Part shown: positions 1 to 7,842 of the stretch, in pieces | Layout: every line of letters begins with the position of its first letter | Position numbering within the stretch: position 1 is the first letter of the stretch | Assembly (NCBI GenBank): GCA_017656235.1 | Contig: JACDOF010000002.1 | Span: 212,977 to 276,976 of the forward strand | From: Brevibacillus sp. | GTDB taxonomy: Bacteria > Bacillota > Bacilli > Brevibacillales > Brevibacillaceae | DNA: 64,000 nucleotides | Reading direction: 5' to 3' | The notes under the pieces: model-generated | Told to the model about the DNA's origin: nothing | The model's input: only the letters and a program-made list of their open reading frames with translations | Databases searched by the model: none | Position numbers and translations under genes: made by a program

Positions 1-948
1 ATGATATTGTCCCGATGGTTTGCCTCCAAGTACGCTGCAAAAGGGTTTCAAGGATTCGTGCAGCTTTTTGGAGAACGTGGGGTTCGTTTTTTGGCTTTTG
101 CCGCTTTGTTTCCCGTTTTCGTCAAAGTAACCGTGTTAACGTTGGGCTATGTGGAAATTGTCCAGATGTTTATCTTTCCTTCGATGGATAAAATATGGTT
201 GCTTTTATCCGTTTTTGTCACCTGCTTTTATGTCGCCCAACAGGGGATTGAAAAAACGATACGCTTTGTCGTCATAGCATTCTTATGTACGATATGGATG
301 ATAGTATTGTTTTTTCCTTTTATTCTTCCTCCGCTTGCTACTTATTCCAATCTGCTTCCGCTGGTACCGACAGAATGGTCGCTGCAATCCTGGAAAGGAT
401 TGTTAATCGTTTGGGCAGCTTTGTCAGGACCGGAGTATTTGATCTGTCTGGCTCCCTGGTTTAACTCAAACCATAACTTGATCAAATATCTGACTCTTGG
501 AAATGCCCTTTCCATCCTTGAATATTTGCTTCTGTTCGCTGCATCGCTCTCATTTTTCGGTTCAGACTACTTGAGGATCAGCAATTTTCCAGTGGTGCAG
601 ATCATTCGGTACCTGCAGTCTCCCGTTTTTGAGCGAATTGATATCATTTTGATCTGCATTCATTTGTTTCATTTCGTGTTTGCTGCAGCGCTCCTGCTGC
701 TGTACTTTTATGGCGCTGTCCGCATCATCGTTGGGAAATGGCATGAACAAACCACCCGGCGCGGTTTCGTGTTAGCCAGTATGGCCGTATTGGCATGCAT
801 GATGATTATCAATCAGTGGTTCTGGACAACAGGGGAAGAACAATACAAATGGTTGGCCCTGCAGGTATGGTTAGGGGCATCAACCTACTTGTTGGTTCCG
901 GGATTGCTTCTGCTGGCGATGAAAATAAAGGAGCGTCTGCAAGCATGA
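1..948 (+). CDS. GerAB-type spore germination permease (5' truncated by window edge)
   Basis: This is the C-terminal part of a GerAB/GerKB-type endospore germination protein (amino acid/polyamine transporter fold), the inner-membrane permease subunit of a GerA germinant receptor. The visible 315 residues hold about eight hydrophobic membrane segments, for example around residues 30-55, 65-85, 90-115, 165-185, 215-240 and 255-275. Family members are usually about 365 residues with ten segments, so roughly the first 50 residues lie outside the window and the ATG at base 1 is probably internal. The stop codon overlaps the ATG of the next gene (ATGA), a typical gerB-gerC junction, which supports the call. 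Which germinant it recognises cannot be read from the sequence. Confidence 0.85.
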   Translation: MILSRWFASKYAAKGFQGFVQLFGERGVRFLAFAALFPVFVKVTVLTLGYVEIVQMFIFPSMDKIWLLLSVFVTCFYVAQQGIEKTIRFVVIAFLCTIWMIVLFFPFILPPLATYSNLLPLVPTEWSLQSWKGLLIVWAALSGPEYLICLAPWFNSNHNLIKYLTLGNALSILEYLLLFAASLSFFGSDYLRISNFPVVQIIRYLQSPVFERIDIILICIHLFHFVFAAALLLLYFYGAVRIIVGKWHEQTTRRGFVLASMAVLACMMIINQWFWTTGEEQYKWLALQVWLGASTYLLVPGLLLLAMKIKERLQA

Positions 949-2036
949 AAGATTTCAAGCGTGCTGTACTGGCGGTGTTGAGCAGTATCGCGTTGACGAC
1001 GGGATGTTCTCCATTTGTGGATAACAATATGATCGAAGAAATCGCCCCTGTGATATTCTGGTACGTTGCGGACGCCGGAGAAGGGAAGTTGAAAATCAGC
1101 ACGGTGGTGCCGCCGCTGGTTAGGGAACAAAAGCGCTTGCTAACGATGCAAGTAGACCTGTTGAAGCAGGGGGGGAAGGACTTTAACCTCATTTATTATC
1201 GTGAACTGAAAGTGGGACAGCTTCGTATGGTATTGATCAATGAAGAAATCGCCAAAAAGGGATTGATAAGGATGGTCAATACCCTTTTGTCGGACCCTGC
1301 TATTTCCCCCCGCCTTTTTCTGGCGATTGTACAAGGAAATTTCGACGATTACATCAGTGCTCAACTGCAAAAGCAGCCAAACCTTGATTATTTTTTATAT
1401 CGCATGTTTAAACACTACGAGAAAACGAATCAAGGTGAAATGACGATCGTCAATCTGCATGATTTTTTGAAAAGGTATTATTCCCCGATGCCGTATCCCA
1501 ACCTGCCGGTCTTCAAGGTCAGCAGCAATTATTTCTCTTACGTGGGGACCGCCTTCTTTGGCCGTGACAAATTGAAAGCAATCGTTCAAAACATGGACGA
1601 TCAAATCTACCAGCTCATTAACAATGATAAGTACCTTAAGCATCTTGCCATACCCGCATTATCCACCACCCTGGGGCAGGTTCGCTCAAGCGTCCAAATG
1701 AAAATGAACCAAGACGCTTCGTCGATTTCCGTTCAAGTCGATCTGACGGGCAGAATTGAGGAGTACCAAGGGGATAAAAATTTACTTGAAGGTGAACAAT
1801 TAGCTGATCTTCGCAAAGAAATCGAATCGTATCTGGAAAAACAAACAGCGGAACTGCTGAAAAAAATGCAGCGGTGGAAAGTGGACCCACTGCAAATGGG
1901 AAGCCTCTCATTAGGGCCCCTTAAGAAACCGCTCCGTGAAAAAGAGTGGTTGAACACCTGGGAGCATGTGAAGTTTGACGTTGATTACCGACTTCATCTT
2001 CAGCCCTCGGCGACTGCTTTACCGGTAGGGCGGTGA
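945..2036 (+). CDS. GerAC-family spore germination lipoprotein
   Basis: The 363-residue product is a Ger(x)C-type lipoprotein, the third subunit of a GerA-type germinant receptor, anchored on the outer face of the spore inner membrane. It starts with a short basic region, a hydrophobic stretch and a lipobox LTTGC whose Cys would be lipidated. The rest is soluble and contains the long C-terminal GerAC domain. The ATG at 945 is chosen because it overlaps the preceding stop codon and puts the signal peptide at the very N-terminus; an in-frame extension upstream to 795 lies inside the permease gene. The length is close to the usual 370-400 residues. It is certainly co-translated with the permease gene. 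Confidence 0.88.
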   Translation: MKDFKRAVLAVLSSIALTTGCSPFVDNNMIEEIAPVIFWYVADAGEGKLKISTVVPPLVREQKRLLTMQVDLLKQGGKDFNLIYYRELKVGQLRMVLINEEIAKKGLIRMVNTLLSDPAISPRLFLAIVQGNFDDYISAQLQKQPNLDYFLYRMFKHYEKTNQGEMTIVNLHDFLKRYYSPMPYPNLPVFKVSSNYFSYVGTAFFGRDKLKAIVQNMDDQIYQLINNDKYLKHLAIPALSTTLGQVRSSVQMKMNQDASSISVQVDLTGRIEEYQGDKNLLEGEQLADLRKEIESYLEKQTAELLKKMQRWKVDPLQMGSLSLGPLKKPLREKEWLNTWEHVKFDVDYRLHLQPSATALPVGR

Positions 2037-2274
2037 GGGGAGTTTGGGCCTGGTTTCGCCCCTTTCCTCCGCCGCTATCATTCTATCATCAAACCTGTGG
2101 CAAAACACAACTGCCCGATAACGGGATCCCGATTGTGGTGGTGTGGTACAATGGAAGCGGACTGCAGCCATTGGGGCCGAGAGTCGGTCCTTTCGCGTCA
2201 AGGCACAATGGTGGCGCTGCTTTTTACCGCTCCGCCCCGTCCTTCTGTGAAACTGTTGATCGGGAGTGAAGAAC
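2037..2274. other. intergenic region between gerC-like and pfpI-like genes
   Basis: I see no convincing gene here. A TACAAT hexamer at 2148-2153 could be a -10 element for the downstream gene, but no good -35 box sits 17 bases upstream of it. Short open frames in this stretch lack ribosome binding sites and recognisable domains. Confidence 0.4.
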
Positions 2275-2796
2275 ATGAGACTGCAAGGAAAAAAAGTAGT
2301 CTGCTTTGTTGAGCAGGAGTTTGAGGACTTGGAACTGTGGTATCCAGTGCTTCGCCTGCGGGAAGAGGGAGCCGTCGTCTATCTGGCAGGCCCTGAAGCA
2401 GGCAAGGCGTATGTCGGGAAGTACGGCGTTCCATGTACCGCTGACAAATCGCTGGACGAGATAAACGCGGAAGACTATGACGGCGTGCTGGTGCCGGGGG
2501 GATGGGCACCGGATAAACTGCGCCGCTATCCGCAGGTGCTTTCGTTTGTACGGGCAATGCATGAAGCAAAAAAACCAATCGGTCACATCTGCCACGCGGG
2601 TTGGGTGCTGGCGTCAGCCAAGATTCTGCAGGGAGTGACGACCACATCGACACCAGGGATCAAGGACGACATGGAGCATGCCGGGGCGATTTGGGTAGAC
2701 CGGGAAGTAGTGGTCGACGGACACATCGTTGGAGCGCGTCGACCGCCGGACCTGCCGGCTTACGCCAAGGCGTTCGCTGATCTGTTGGCTCGCTGA
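2275..2796 (+). CDS. DJ-1/PfpI family protein (type 1 glutamine amidotransferase-like)
   Basis: The 173-residue protein belongs to the PfpI/YhbO branch of the DJ-1 superfamily, small cytoplasmic proteins reported as proteases, glyoxalases or deglycases. The N-terminal VVCFVEQEFEDLELWYPV carries the conserved Glu. The nucleophile elbow is HICHAGW (Cys near residue 107). The C-terminal GARRPPDLPAYAKAF is the conserved family ending. The ATG at 2275 is preceded by GGGAGTG; a GTG nine bases upstream (2266) is a possible alternative. It stands alone and is followed by a strong terminator. The exact reaction cannot be decided from sequence. Confidence 0.85.
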   Translation: MRLQGKKVVCFVEQEFEDLELWYPVLRLREEGAVVYLAGPEAGKAYVGKYGVPCTADKSLDEINAEDYDGVLVPGGWAPDKLRRYPQVLSFVRAMHEAKKPIGHICHAGWVLASAKILQGVTTTSTPGIKDDMEHAGAIWVDREVVVDGHIVGARRPPDLPAYAKAFADLLAR

Positions 2797-2827
2797 GAAA
2801 GGGGAAGAGGGGTTCCACACGTCGGGC

Positions 2828-2855
2828 CCGGAGCTTTTTCGCTCCGGTTTTTTTT
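2828..2855 (+). terminator. Rho-independent terminator after pfpI-like gene
   Basis: CCGGAGC (2828-2834) pairs with GCTCCGG (2841-2847) over a six-base loop and is followed by eight T residues. Confidence 0.9.
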
Positions 2856-2906
2856 CTGACGGCACCAAGAAGACCAGCATGAAACATCTGTAATTGTTCA
2901 AAAATA

Positions 2907-2935
2907 TTGCGAAACAAAAAGGAAGGATGTAAGAT
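2907..2935 (+). promoter_or_regulatory. sigma-A-type promoter of the LacI-family regulator gene
   Basis: TTGCGA (2907-2912) and TAAGAT (2930-2935) are separated by exactly 17 bases. Transcription would start near 2942, just upstream of the operator-like palindrome at 2947-2966. Confidence 0.7.
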
Positions 2936-2946
2936 AGTGACAGGAG

Positions 2947-2966
2947 TGAGAGCAAGCGCTTTCTCA
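2947..2966. promoter_or_regulatory. LacI/CcpA-type operator upstream of the regulator gene
   Basis: The near-palindrome TGAGAGCAAGCGCTTTCTCA contains the AAGCGCTT core typical of LacI-family operators and cre sites. It lies just downstream of the predicted start site, so it could mediate autoregulation or CcpA roadblock repression. Confidence 0.6.
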
Positions 2967-3019
2967 TCCCGCTCCTTTTTTCAGAATGCGATACTACCCT
3001 AACGAAAGATTGGTGAGAA

Positions 3020-4030
3020 ATGAAGCCTACCATATACGATGTCGCTGAAAAGGCCGGTGTGTCCATTTCCACTGTATCCAGAGTGATCAATAATACCGGT
3101 CGGATCAGTGAGAAAACGAAGAAAAAAGTTTTGCAAGTGATGGAATCTCTCCGCTATCAGCCCAGTGTAGTGGCATCGGCATTAACGGGAAAGCGTACAC
3201 GCACGATCGGACTCATCATCCCTGACGTAGCCAATCCCTTTTTTGCAGAAATAGCAAGAAGAATCGAAGATCGTGGAAGAGAGTTGGGATTTAACCTGTT
3301 AATGTGCAATACGGATAACAACCAGCATACGGAAGAAATGGCCCTTTCTTTATTGAAACAGAAAAGTGTAGACGGCATCATCATCGGGACCACAACGAAA
3401 AACTACACGCTTTTGAATGAATTGCTGCAGGAACAATTTCCTGTCGCGCTTATTGCGCAAGATATCCCCGAATTGGTGATTGATGTCGTAACGGTAGATG
3501 ACTTTTTGGGTGGTTATCAGGCTACCTCTCATTTGGTCTCTTTGGGGCATACGAAGATAGCCTTCCTGATGGGAAATTCAGGTCGAACAAGTGATAAATA
3601 CCGACTGCAGGCATATCGACAAGTGCTGGAAGAGAATCGTTTGCCATTTGATGAAAGACTGGTTGTCGAGACAGACTATTCAATGGAGGCCGGGAAACGA
3701 GCAGCGCTGGAAATACTTGCCTCCCCGCAAAGACCAACAGCCATTTTTGCCGGTTTCGACTTAATAGCCATTGGTGTATATCAAGCTGCCAAAGAATTGG
3801 GACTTCGCATACCAGATGATTTGTCCGTGGTTGGCTTCGATAACACCATATTGGCTACCATTGTTGATCCCCCGCTGACCACCATAGCGCAGCCCATTGA
3901 TGAGATGGGACGTCAAGTGATGGATTTGCTGGTACGGGAAATAGAGGGCAGCAAAAGTACGAAACAGCGGGTTATTTTGCCTCCCGAGCTGATCATTCGC
4001 AATTCCACGAAAGAAATTGCGGGTGCATAA
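3020..4030 (+). CDS. LacI-family transcriptional regulator (probable inositol cluster regulator)
   Basis: This 336-residue protein has the LacI/GalR layout. The N-terminal helix-turn-helix is TIYDVAEKAGVSISTVSRVI, the hinge helix follows around residues 45-60, and a periplasmic-binding-like effector domain begins at RTIGLIIPDVANPFF. GTG does not compete as a start: ATG 3020 follows GGTGAG and gives the canonical N-terminus MKPTIYDVA. The gene sits between two CCGGAGC-stem terminators and immediately before an inositol catabolic cluster whose upstream DNA carries several AAGCGCTT palindromes. I infer that it controls that cluster. This would differ from the DeoR-type IolR of Bacillus subtilis. 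The effector is unknown. Confidence 0.88.
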   Translation: MKPTIYDVAEKAGVSISTVSRVINNTGRISEKTKKKVLQVMESLRYQPSVVASALTGKRTRTIGLIIPDVANPFFAEIARRIEDRGRELGFNLLMCNTDNNQHTEEMALSLLKQKSVDGIIIGTTTKNYTLLNELLQEQFPVALIAQDIPELVIDVVTVDDFLGGYQATSHLVSLGHTKIAFLMGNSGRTSDKYRLQAYRQVLEENRLPFDERLVVETDYSMEAGKRAALEILASPQRPTAIFAGFDLIAIGVYQAAKELGLRIPDDLSVVGFDNTILATIVDPPLTTIAQPIDEMGRQVMDLLVREIEGSKSTKQRVILPPELIIRNSTKEIAGA

Positions 4031-4084
4031 GCAAGGTGGACTGACGTTTCTCTTTGCCCGCCACGGTATTTGCACAGAAAACGG

Positions 4085-4107
4085 CCCGGAGCTTTGCTCC
4101 GGGTTTT
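4085..4107 (+). terminator. Rho-independent terminator after LacI-family gene
   Basis: CCCGGAGC (4085-4092) pairs with GCTCCGGG (4096-4103) over a TTT loop and is followed by TTTT. The stem is nearly the same as that of the terminator at 2828. Confidence 0.85.
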
Positions 4108-4161
4108 CTTAATTTACGATCGGGATTTATTATTCGAGTTTTGAAAAATGTCAAAAAACTG

Positions 4162-4190
4162 TTGCAAAAAAAGCGTTAAACGTTTAGAAT
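4162..4190 (+). promoter_or_regulatory. sigma-A-type promoter of the inositol cluster
   Basis: TTGCAA (4162-4167) and TAGAAT (4185-4190) are separated by 17 bases. The spacer and -10 overlap the palindrome TAAACGTTTA (4177-4186), so a bound repressor would block polymerase. Confidence 0.65.
4177..4186. promoter_or_regulatory. palindrome overlapping the -10 region
   Basis: TAAACGTTTA is a perfect 10-base palindrome with a LacI-family CG centre, placed across the spacer and -10 box of the cluster promoter. Confidence 0.45.
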
Positions 4191-4203
4191 GAAGTCAAGT
4201 TAA

Positions 4204-4217
4204 GGAAAGCGCTTGCG
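4204..4217. promoter_or_regulatory. cre/LacI-type operator downstream of the promoter
   Basis: GGAAAGCGCTTGCG has the AAGCGCTT core and lies about 10 bases beyond the predicted transcription start. Confidence 0.55.
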
Positions 4218-4328
4218 CAATACATAAGGCAGTGCAATCATAAGATGTAGATCGCTGTGTATCAAGCTTTGTGATTCTGTGGGAAACTTTGCGAAACGGA
4301 AAAGACAAGTTATTTTTGCGGTTTTTGT

Positions 4329-4341
4329 GTAAGCGCTTTAC
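4329..4341. promoter_or_regulatory. cre/LacI-type operator in the leader
   Basis: GTAAGCGCTTTAC is nearly palindromic and is the third such site before the first dehydrogenase gene. Its spacing of about 125 bases from the 4204 site would allow looping by a tetrameric LacI-type protein; that is inference. Confidence 0.55.
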
Positions 4342-4458
4342 GTTTGGGAGCAGGGTTCCGGAATCGGGAGTGTACGATCTTTCAACAGGTGGGAGTTCCA
4401 GCAGACAGCGCGTGGATTGTCAGAACGATGCTCATGATTCAGAAGGGAGACATGGAAT

Positions 4459-5457
4459 ATGGCACAAGTGAGAGTTGGCATTTTGGGAGCAGGCGCGATT
4501 GCCAAGGTGCACACATCTATCCTCAAAAAAGATAAGCGGGTGGAAATTGTTGGCGTTGCCGATATCTTGATAGAACGAGCGGCGGCATTGGCAAAAGAGG
4601 CAGGTGATGTGAAAGCGGTTACAAGCTTGGAAGAGTTGTTTGATCTTGGTGTCGATGCGGTTTACGTTACGACGCCCAATACCCTGCATGTCGAACCGGT
4701 ACTGAAGTGTCTGAAACAGGACATCCACGTGTTTTCCGAAAAACCAATGGCCACCTCTCTTGTGGAAGCGGAACAGATCAGGGATGCTGCGCAAACATCA
4801 AAAGCAGTTTACAATCTGGGGATGAATCGCCGTTATGCCTCCGTTTACAAAAGGGTGAAAGAGTTGATCGATTCAGGTGAGGTTAGACCGTACCTGGCCA
4901 ACATCAAGATGAATCGGGGAGAATTGTTGAATCCACCGTGGACGTCCAATCCCGAGGTTACGGGTGGTTTCCTTTACGAAACGCCTTTTCATCTCATGGA
5001 TCTGAGTCGTTATTTGTTCGGTGAGGTGCAAACCGTTCAATGTGAAGCGAGACAAAACATTTCAGAATCAGAAATGGACACGTTTGCGATCCTGCTCACC
5101 TTTGAAACAGGAACCATCGCCACCTTTGTCACTTATGCCCATGCCGGATGGAGTTTTCCGTTTGAGAGCGTGGAGGTTTACGGTACATACGCGACTGTCG
5201 CCACACAGGAACTGGAAAAGGTGATGTATGCCCCCGGCCTTAAGCAAGCAGCGCAGGTAAGCGACTTCTTCCAGGTATCTGTGGAGGAAAAATGGGGTTA
5301 CGCGGAGGAAGATCGTTTGTTCATTGACGCAATTGTAGAAGGGACCAAACCTCCGGTGTCAGCTGAAGACGGATTCCGTTCGATTCGTTTGCTGGAAGCC
5401 ATTTATGAAAGCGCAAGAACAGGAAAACGCATCGATTTTCGCCAGACGGCGCAGTAA
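4459..5457 (+). CDS. Gfo/Idh/MocA-family oxidoreductase (inositol dehydrogenase-like)
   Basis: The 332-residue enzyme has an N-terminal NAD(P) Rossmann fold with VGILGAGAIAKVH at residues 6-18 and the family signature EKPMA near residue 94. The C-terminal catalytic domain carries the H-x-x-D-like motif in FHLMDLSRYLFGEV. Related enzymes oxidise the C2 hydroxyl of inositols or similar polyols. It is the first of three paralogous dehydrogenases in this cluster, so it may act on a different isomer (scyllo-, chiro- or epi-inositol) from the others. The ATG follows GGGAGACATGGAAT, a good ribosome binding site. The substrate is inferred only from context. Confidence 0.82.
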   Translation: MAQVRVGILGAGAIAKVHTSILKKDKRVEIVGVADILIERAAALAKEAGDVKAVTSLEELFDLGVDAVYVTTPNTLHVEPVLKCLKQDIHVFSEKPMATSLVEAEQIRDAAQTSKAVYNLGMNRRYASVYKRVKELIDSGEVRPYLANIKMNRGELLNPPWTSNPEVTGGFLYETPFHLMDLSRYLFGEVQTVQCEARQNISESEMDTFAILLTFETGTIATFVTYAHAGWSFPFESVEVYGTYATVATQELEKVMYAPGLKQAAQVSDFFQVSVEEKWGYAEEDRLFIDAIVEGTKPPVSAEDGFRSIRLLEAIYESARTGKRIDFRQTAQ

Positions 5458-5500
5458 GACGATTCACTGCGTTCCATTACGTGATGAAAGGGTAGCGGTA

Positions 5501-6676
5501 ATGATGATGATCAACAAAAAACAGGTGCGCATCGGGATGGTTGGTTACAAATTTATGGGCAAGGCCCACAGTCACGCTTTTCGGGATATTCCGTTTTTCT
5601 TTGATACGGAAGTCGTACCGGTTCTTAAGGCGATCGCCGGCCGCGATGAACAAGGGGTCAGACAGGCAGCGGAAAAGATGGGATGGGACTCTTATGAAAC
5701 AGATTGGCGGCGCCTGATCGAGCGGAATGATATTGATGTCATCGATATTGTCACCCCGAACAATACCCATGCCGAGATTGCCATAGCAGCAGCCAAAGCC
5801 GGTAAGCATGTTATCTGTGAAAAGCCGTTGGCGTTAACCTTGGAAGAGTCCGTACAAATGCTGGAAGAAGTGAAGAAAGCCGGTGTCGTCCACATGGTTT
5901 GCCACAATTATCGGTTTGCTCCGGCTGTACAATTTGCGAAGAAACTGATTGATCAGGGTCGATTGGGCAGGATTTTTCACATTCGCGCAACATTTCTGCA
6001 GGATTGGCTGATGAGCCCTGAATTCCCCTTGATTTGGCGGCTTCGCAAAGAAGTATCCGGTTCAGGCACTCTCGGTGATCTGGGAGCTCATATTATTGAC
6101 CTGGCGCGTTTTCTGGTTGGAGAATTCGACGAAGTGGTCGGCATGATGGAGACATTTGTGAAAAAACGCCCTCTCGGAGAAATGGACATGAATTTAAAAG
6201 GGCGTGCGGAAAGCGGCAAATGGGGAGAAGTAAACGTTGATGATGCGTCCGTCTTCATGGCTCGCTTCGAGAATGGAGCATTGGGCGTTTTCGAAGCAAC
6301 TCGTTTCAGCAGAGGGAATCGGGCGGGGAACCGTTTTGAAATCAATGGCGAAAAAGGATCGATCCGCTGGGATATGGAGAACATGAACAACCTGCAAGTC
6401 TATTTGGAAGAGGACGAGCCTGGATTGCAAGGCTTCCGGACCATTAACTGTACCGAGGTGGAACATCCATTTGCCGGCGCTTATTGGCCTGCCGGACACA
6501 TCATCGGCTATGAGCACACGTTTATCAATTTGCTGGTGGAAATGATGAACGGGATTTCCCGGGGATTCAGCCCGTCACCAAATTTTGAAGACGGTGTTCG
6601 CAACCAGATGGTGCTGGAAGCGGTTGAACAATCGGTTCGTACCGGCAAATGGGTGAAACTATCCGAATATGTCTAA
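5501..6676 (+). CDS. Gfo/Idh/MocA-family oxidoreductase, second paralogue
   Basis: The 391-residue protein is a longer member of the family. Its nucleotide-binding start is VRIGMVGYKFMGKAHSHAF, it has CEKPLALT near residue 105, and a catalytic region DLGAHIIDLARFLVGEF. The GYxFMGKAHSxA form of the dinucleotide motif marks a subgroup often found in sugar and inositol clusters. The start at 5501 is preceded by GAAAGGG; two more ATGs follow directly. An open frame reaching back to 5405 overlaps the previous gene and is not needed. Its reaction, probably an NAD-dependent oxidation of a polyol or ketopolyol, cannot be fixed from sequence. Confidence 0.82.
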   Translation: MMMINKKQVRIGMVGYKFMGKAHSHAFRDIPFFFDTEVVPVLKAIAGRDEQGVRQAAEKMGWDSYETDWRRLIERNDIDVIDIVTPNNTHAEIAIAAAKAGKHVICEKPLALTLEESVQMLEEVKKAGVVHMVCHNYRFAPAVQFAKKLIDQGRLGRIFHIRATFLQDWLMSPEFPLIWRLRKEVSGSGTLGDLGAHIIDLARFLVGEFDEVVGMMETFVKKRPLGEMDMNLKGRAESGKWGEVNVDDASVFMARFENGALGVFEATRFSRGNRAGNRFEINGEKGSIRWDMENMNNLQVYLEEDEPGLQGFRTINCTEVEHPFAGAYWPAGHIIGYEHTFINLLVEMMNGISRGFSPSPNFEDGVRNQMVLEAVEQSVRTGKWVKLSEYV

Positions 6677-6690
6677 GTTTTATTGGAAAC

Positions 6691-6702
6691 GAAAGCGCTT
6701 AC
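6691..6702. promoter_or_regulatory. cre/LacI-type operator before the third dehydrogenase gene
   Basis: GAAAGCGCTTAC lies in the 64-base gap before the third dehydrogenase gene. It is a fourth copy of the AAGCGCTT motif and could act as an internal roadblock or mark a second promoter. Confidence 0.5.
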
Positions 6703-6740
6703 TTTACATTTATCACTAGAAAATGAAAGGCGGATGGCTC

Positions 6741-7748
6741 ATGGCGATTCGTTGCGCTGTTCTTGGATTGGGTCGACTAGGTTATCATCATGCGAAAAAT
6801 CTGGCTGCTCATCAGATCAGTGGAGCAGTGCTGGCCAGTGTTGTCGATCCGATGGAAGGACGGGCAGAGCAGGCTGCAAGAGAATTCGGCATCGGAAAAT
6901 GGTCCAGGAATCCCGACGACGTTTTTCAAGATCCCGATATTGATGCGGTGATCATTGTTACCCCCACCAGCACCCATGCCGAGATGATTAAACGGGCGGC
7001 GAAACATGGAAAAGCGATTTTTGTGGAAAAACCGCTGACGCAGCATTTGGATGAATGTGACGAGATTATCCAGGTTGTAAAAGACTGCAAGGTGATCTGC
7101 CAGGTAGGATTTATGCGCAGGTTTGATCCCGCCTATGCCGAGGCAAAGAGAAGAATTGAGGCCGGAGATATTGGAAAACCGATCTATTTCAAAGGGATTA
7201 CCCGTGATGCCGGCTCCCCTCCAGCCGAGTTTATCAAGCACAGCGGGCGGATGTTTCTGGATGTTTCGATTCATGATTACGATATTGCGCGGTATCTGAT
7301 GGGGGCTGAAATCAGCTCTGTGTCCGCGCACGGGAGAGTGCTGCTGCATTCGTTTATGGAAGAATTCCGCGACGTCGATCAGGCGATTACCTATGTTCAT
7401 TTTGACTCCGGGGCGGCAGGTGATATTGAGGCAAGCCGAAATTCGCCCTATGGCCACGACATTCGTACAGAAATCATCGGTACGGAAGGCTCGATCTTTA
7501 TCGGAACGCTGCGAAATCAGAATGTGACGCTGCTTAACTCCAAAGGGAGCACCTACGAGATCATTCCCGACTTCCAGACCAGATTTCACGATGCCTACCG
7601 TTTGGAACTGATTCACTTTATCGAATGTGTGCAAAACAATCAGACACCGAAGGTTACAGAACGGGATGGCAAAATCAATCTTGAAATCGCGATCGCAGCC
7701 ACAGAGTCATTTGATAGCGGCAAAACCGTGGTTGTGAAGGGGGGATAG
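6741..7748 (+). CDS. inositol 2-dehydrogenase, IolG/IolX type
   Basis: The 335-residue enzyme is the one most similar to known inositol dehydrogenases. It has CAVLGLGRLGYHHAKNL at the NAD site, VEKPLTQ near residue 95, GFMRRFDPAYAEAK, and SIHDYDIARYLMGAE with the catalytic Asp and His. From memory, these blocks resemble Bacillus IolX/IolG (scyllo- or myo-inositol dehydrogenase). It would convert inositol to 2-keto-inositol (scyllo-inosose) with NAD+. The start at 6741 gives the normal N-terminus and follows AAAGGCGGATGGCTC; an ATG at 6723 would add six residues. It directly precedes the importer genes. Confidence 0.87.
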   Translation: MAIRCAVLGLGRLGYHHAKNLAAHQISGAVLASVVDPMEGRAEQAAREFGIGKWSRNPDDVFQDPDIDAVIIVTPTSTHAEMIKRAAKHGKAIFVEKPLTQHLDECDEIIQVVKDCKVICQVGFMRRFDPAYAEAKRRIEAGDIGKPIYFKGITRDAGSPPAEFIKHSGRMFLDVSIHDYDIARYLMGAEISSVSAHGRVLLHSFMEEFRDVDQAITYVHFDSGAAGDIEASRNSPYGHDIRTEIIGTEGSIFIGTLRNQNVTLLNSKGSTYEIIPDFQTRFHDAYRLELIHFIECVQNNQTPKVTERDGKINLEIAIAATESFDSGKTVVVKGG

Positions 7749-7842
7749 CCGGGACGAAACGAGAAAGCCATCACCATGGTACCAATGTGAAGGAAATGAT
7801 GCTCTGCTTGTCCGCTTACATGAATAAAGGGGGAATGAATCA

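Larger units (their letters stand above)
4108..4458 (+). other. regulatory region of the inositol cluster
   Basis: This 351-base stretch has no supported gene. It holds the predicted promoter at 4162-4190 and three operator-like palindromes at 4177, 4204 and 4329, listed separately. The transcript would have a leader of about 260 bases before the first dehydrogenase gene. I could not recognise a known riboswitch in that leader. Confidence 0.6.
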
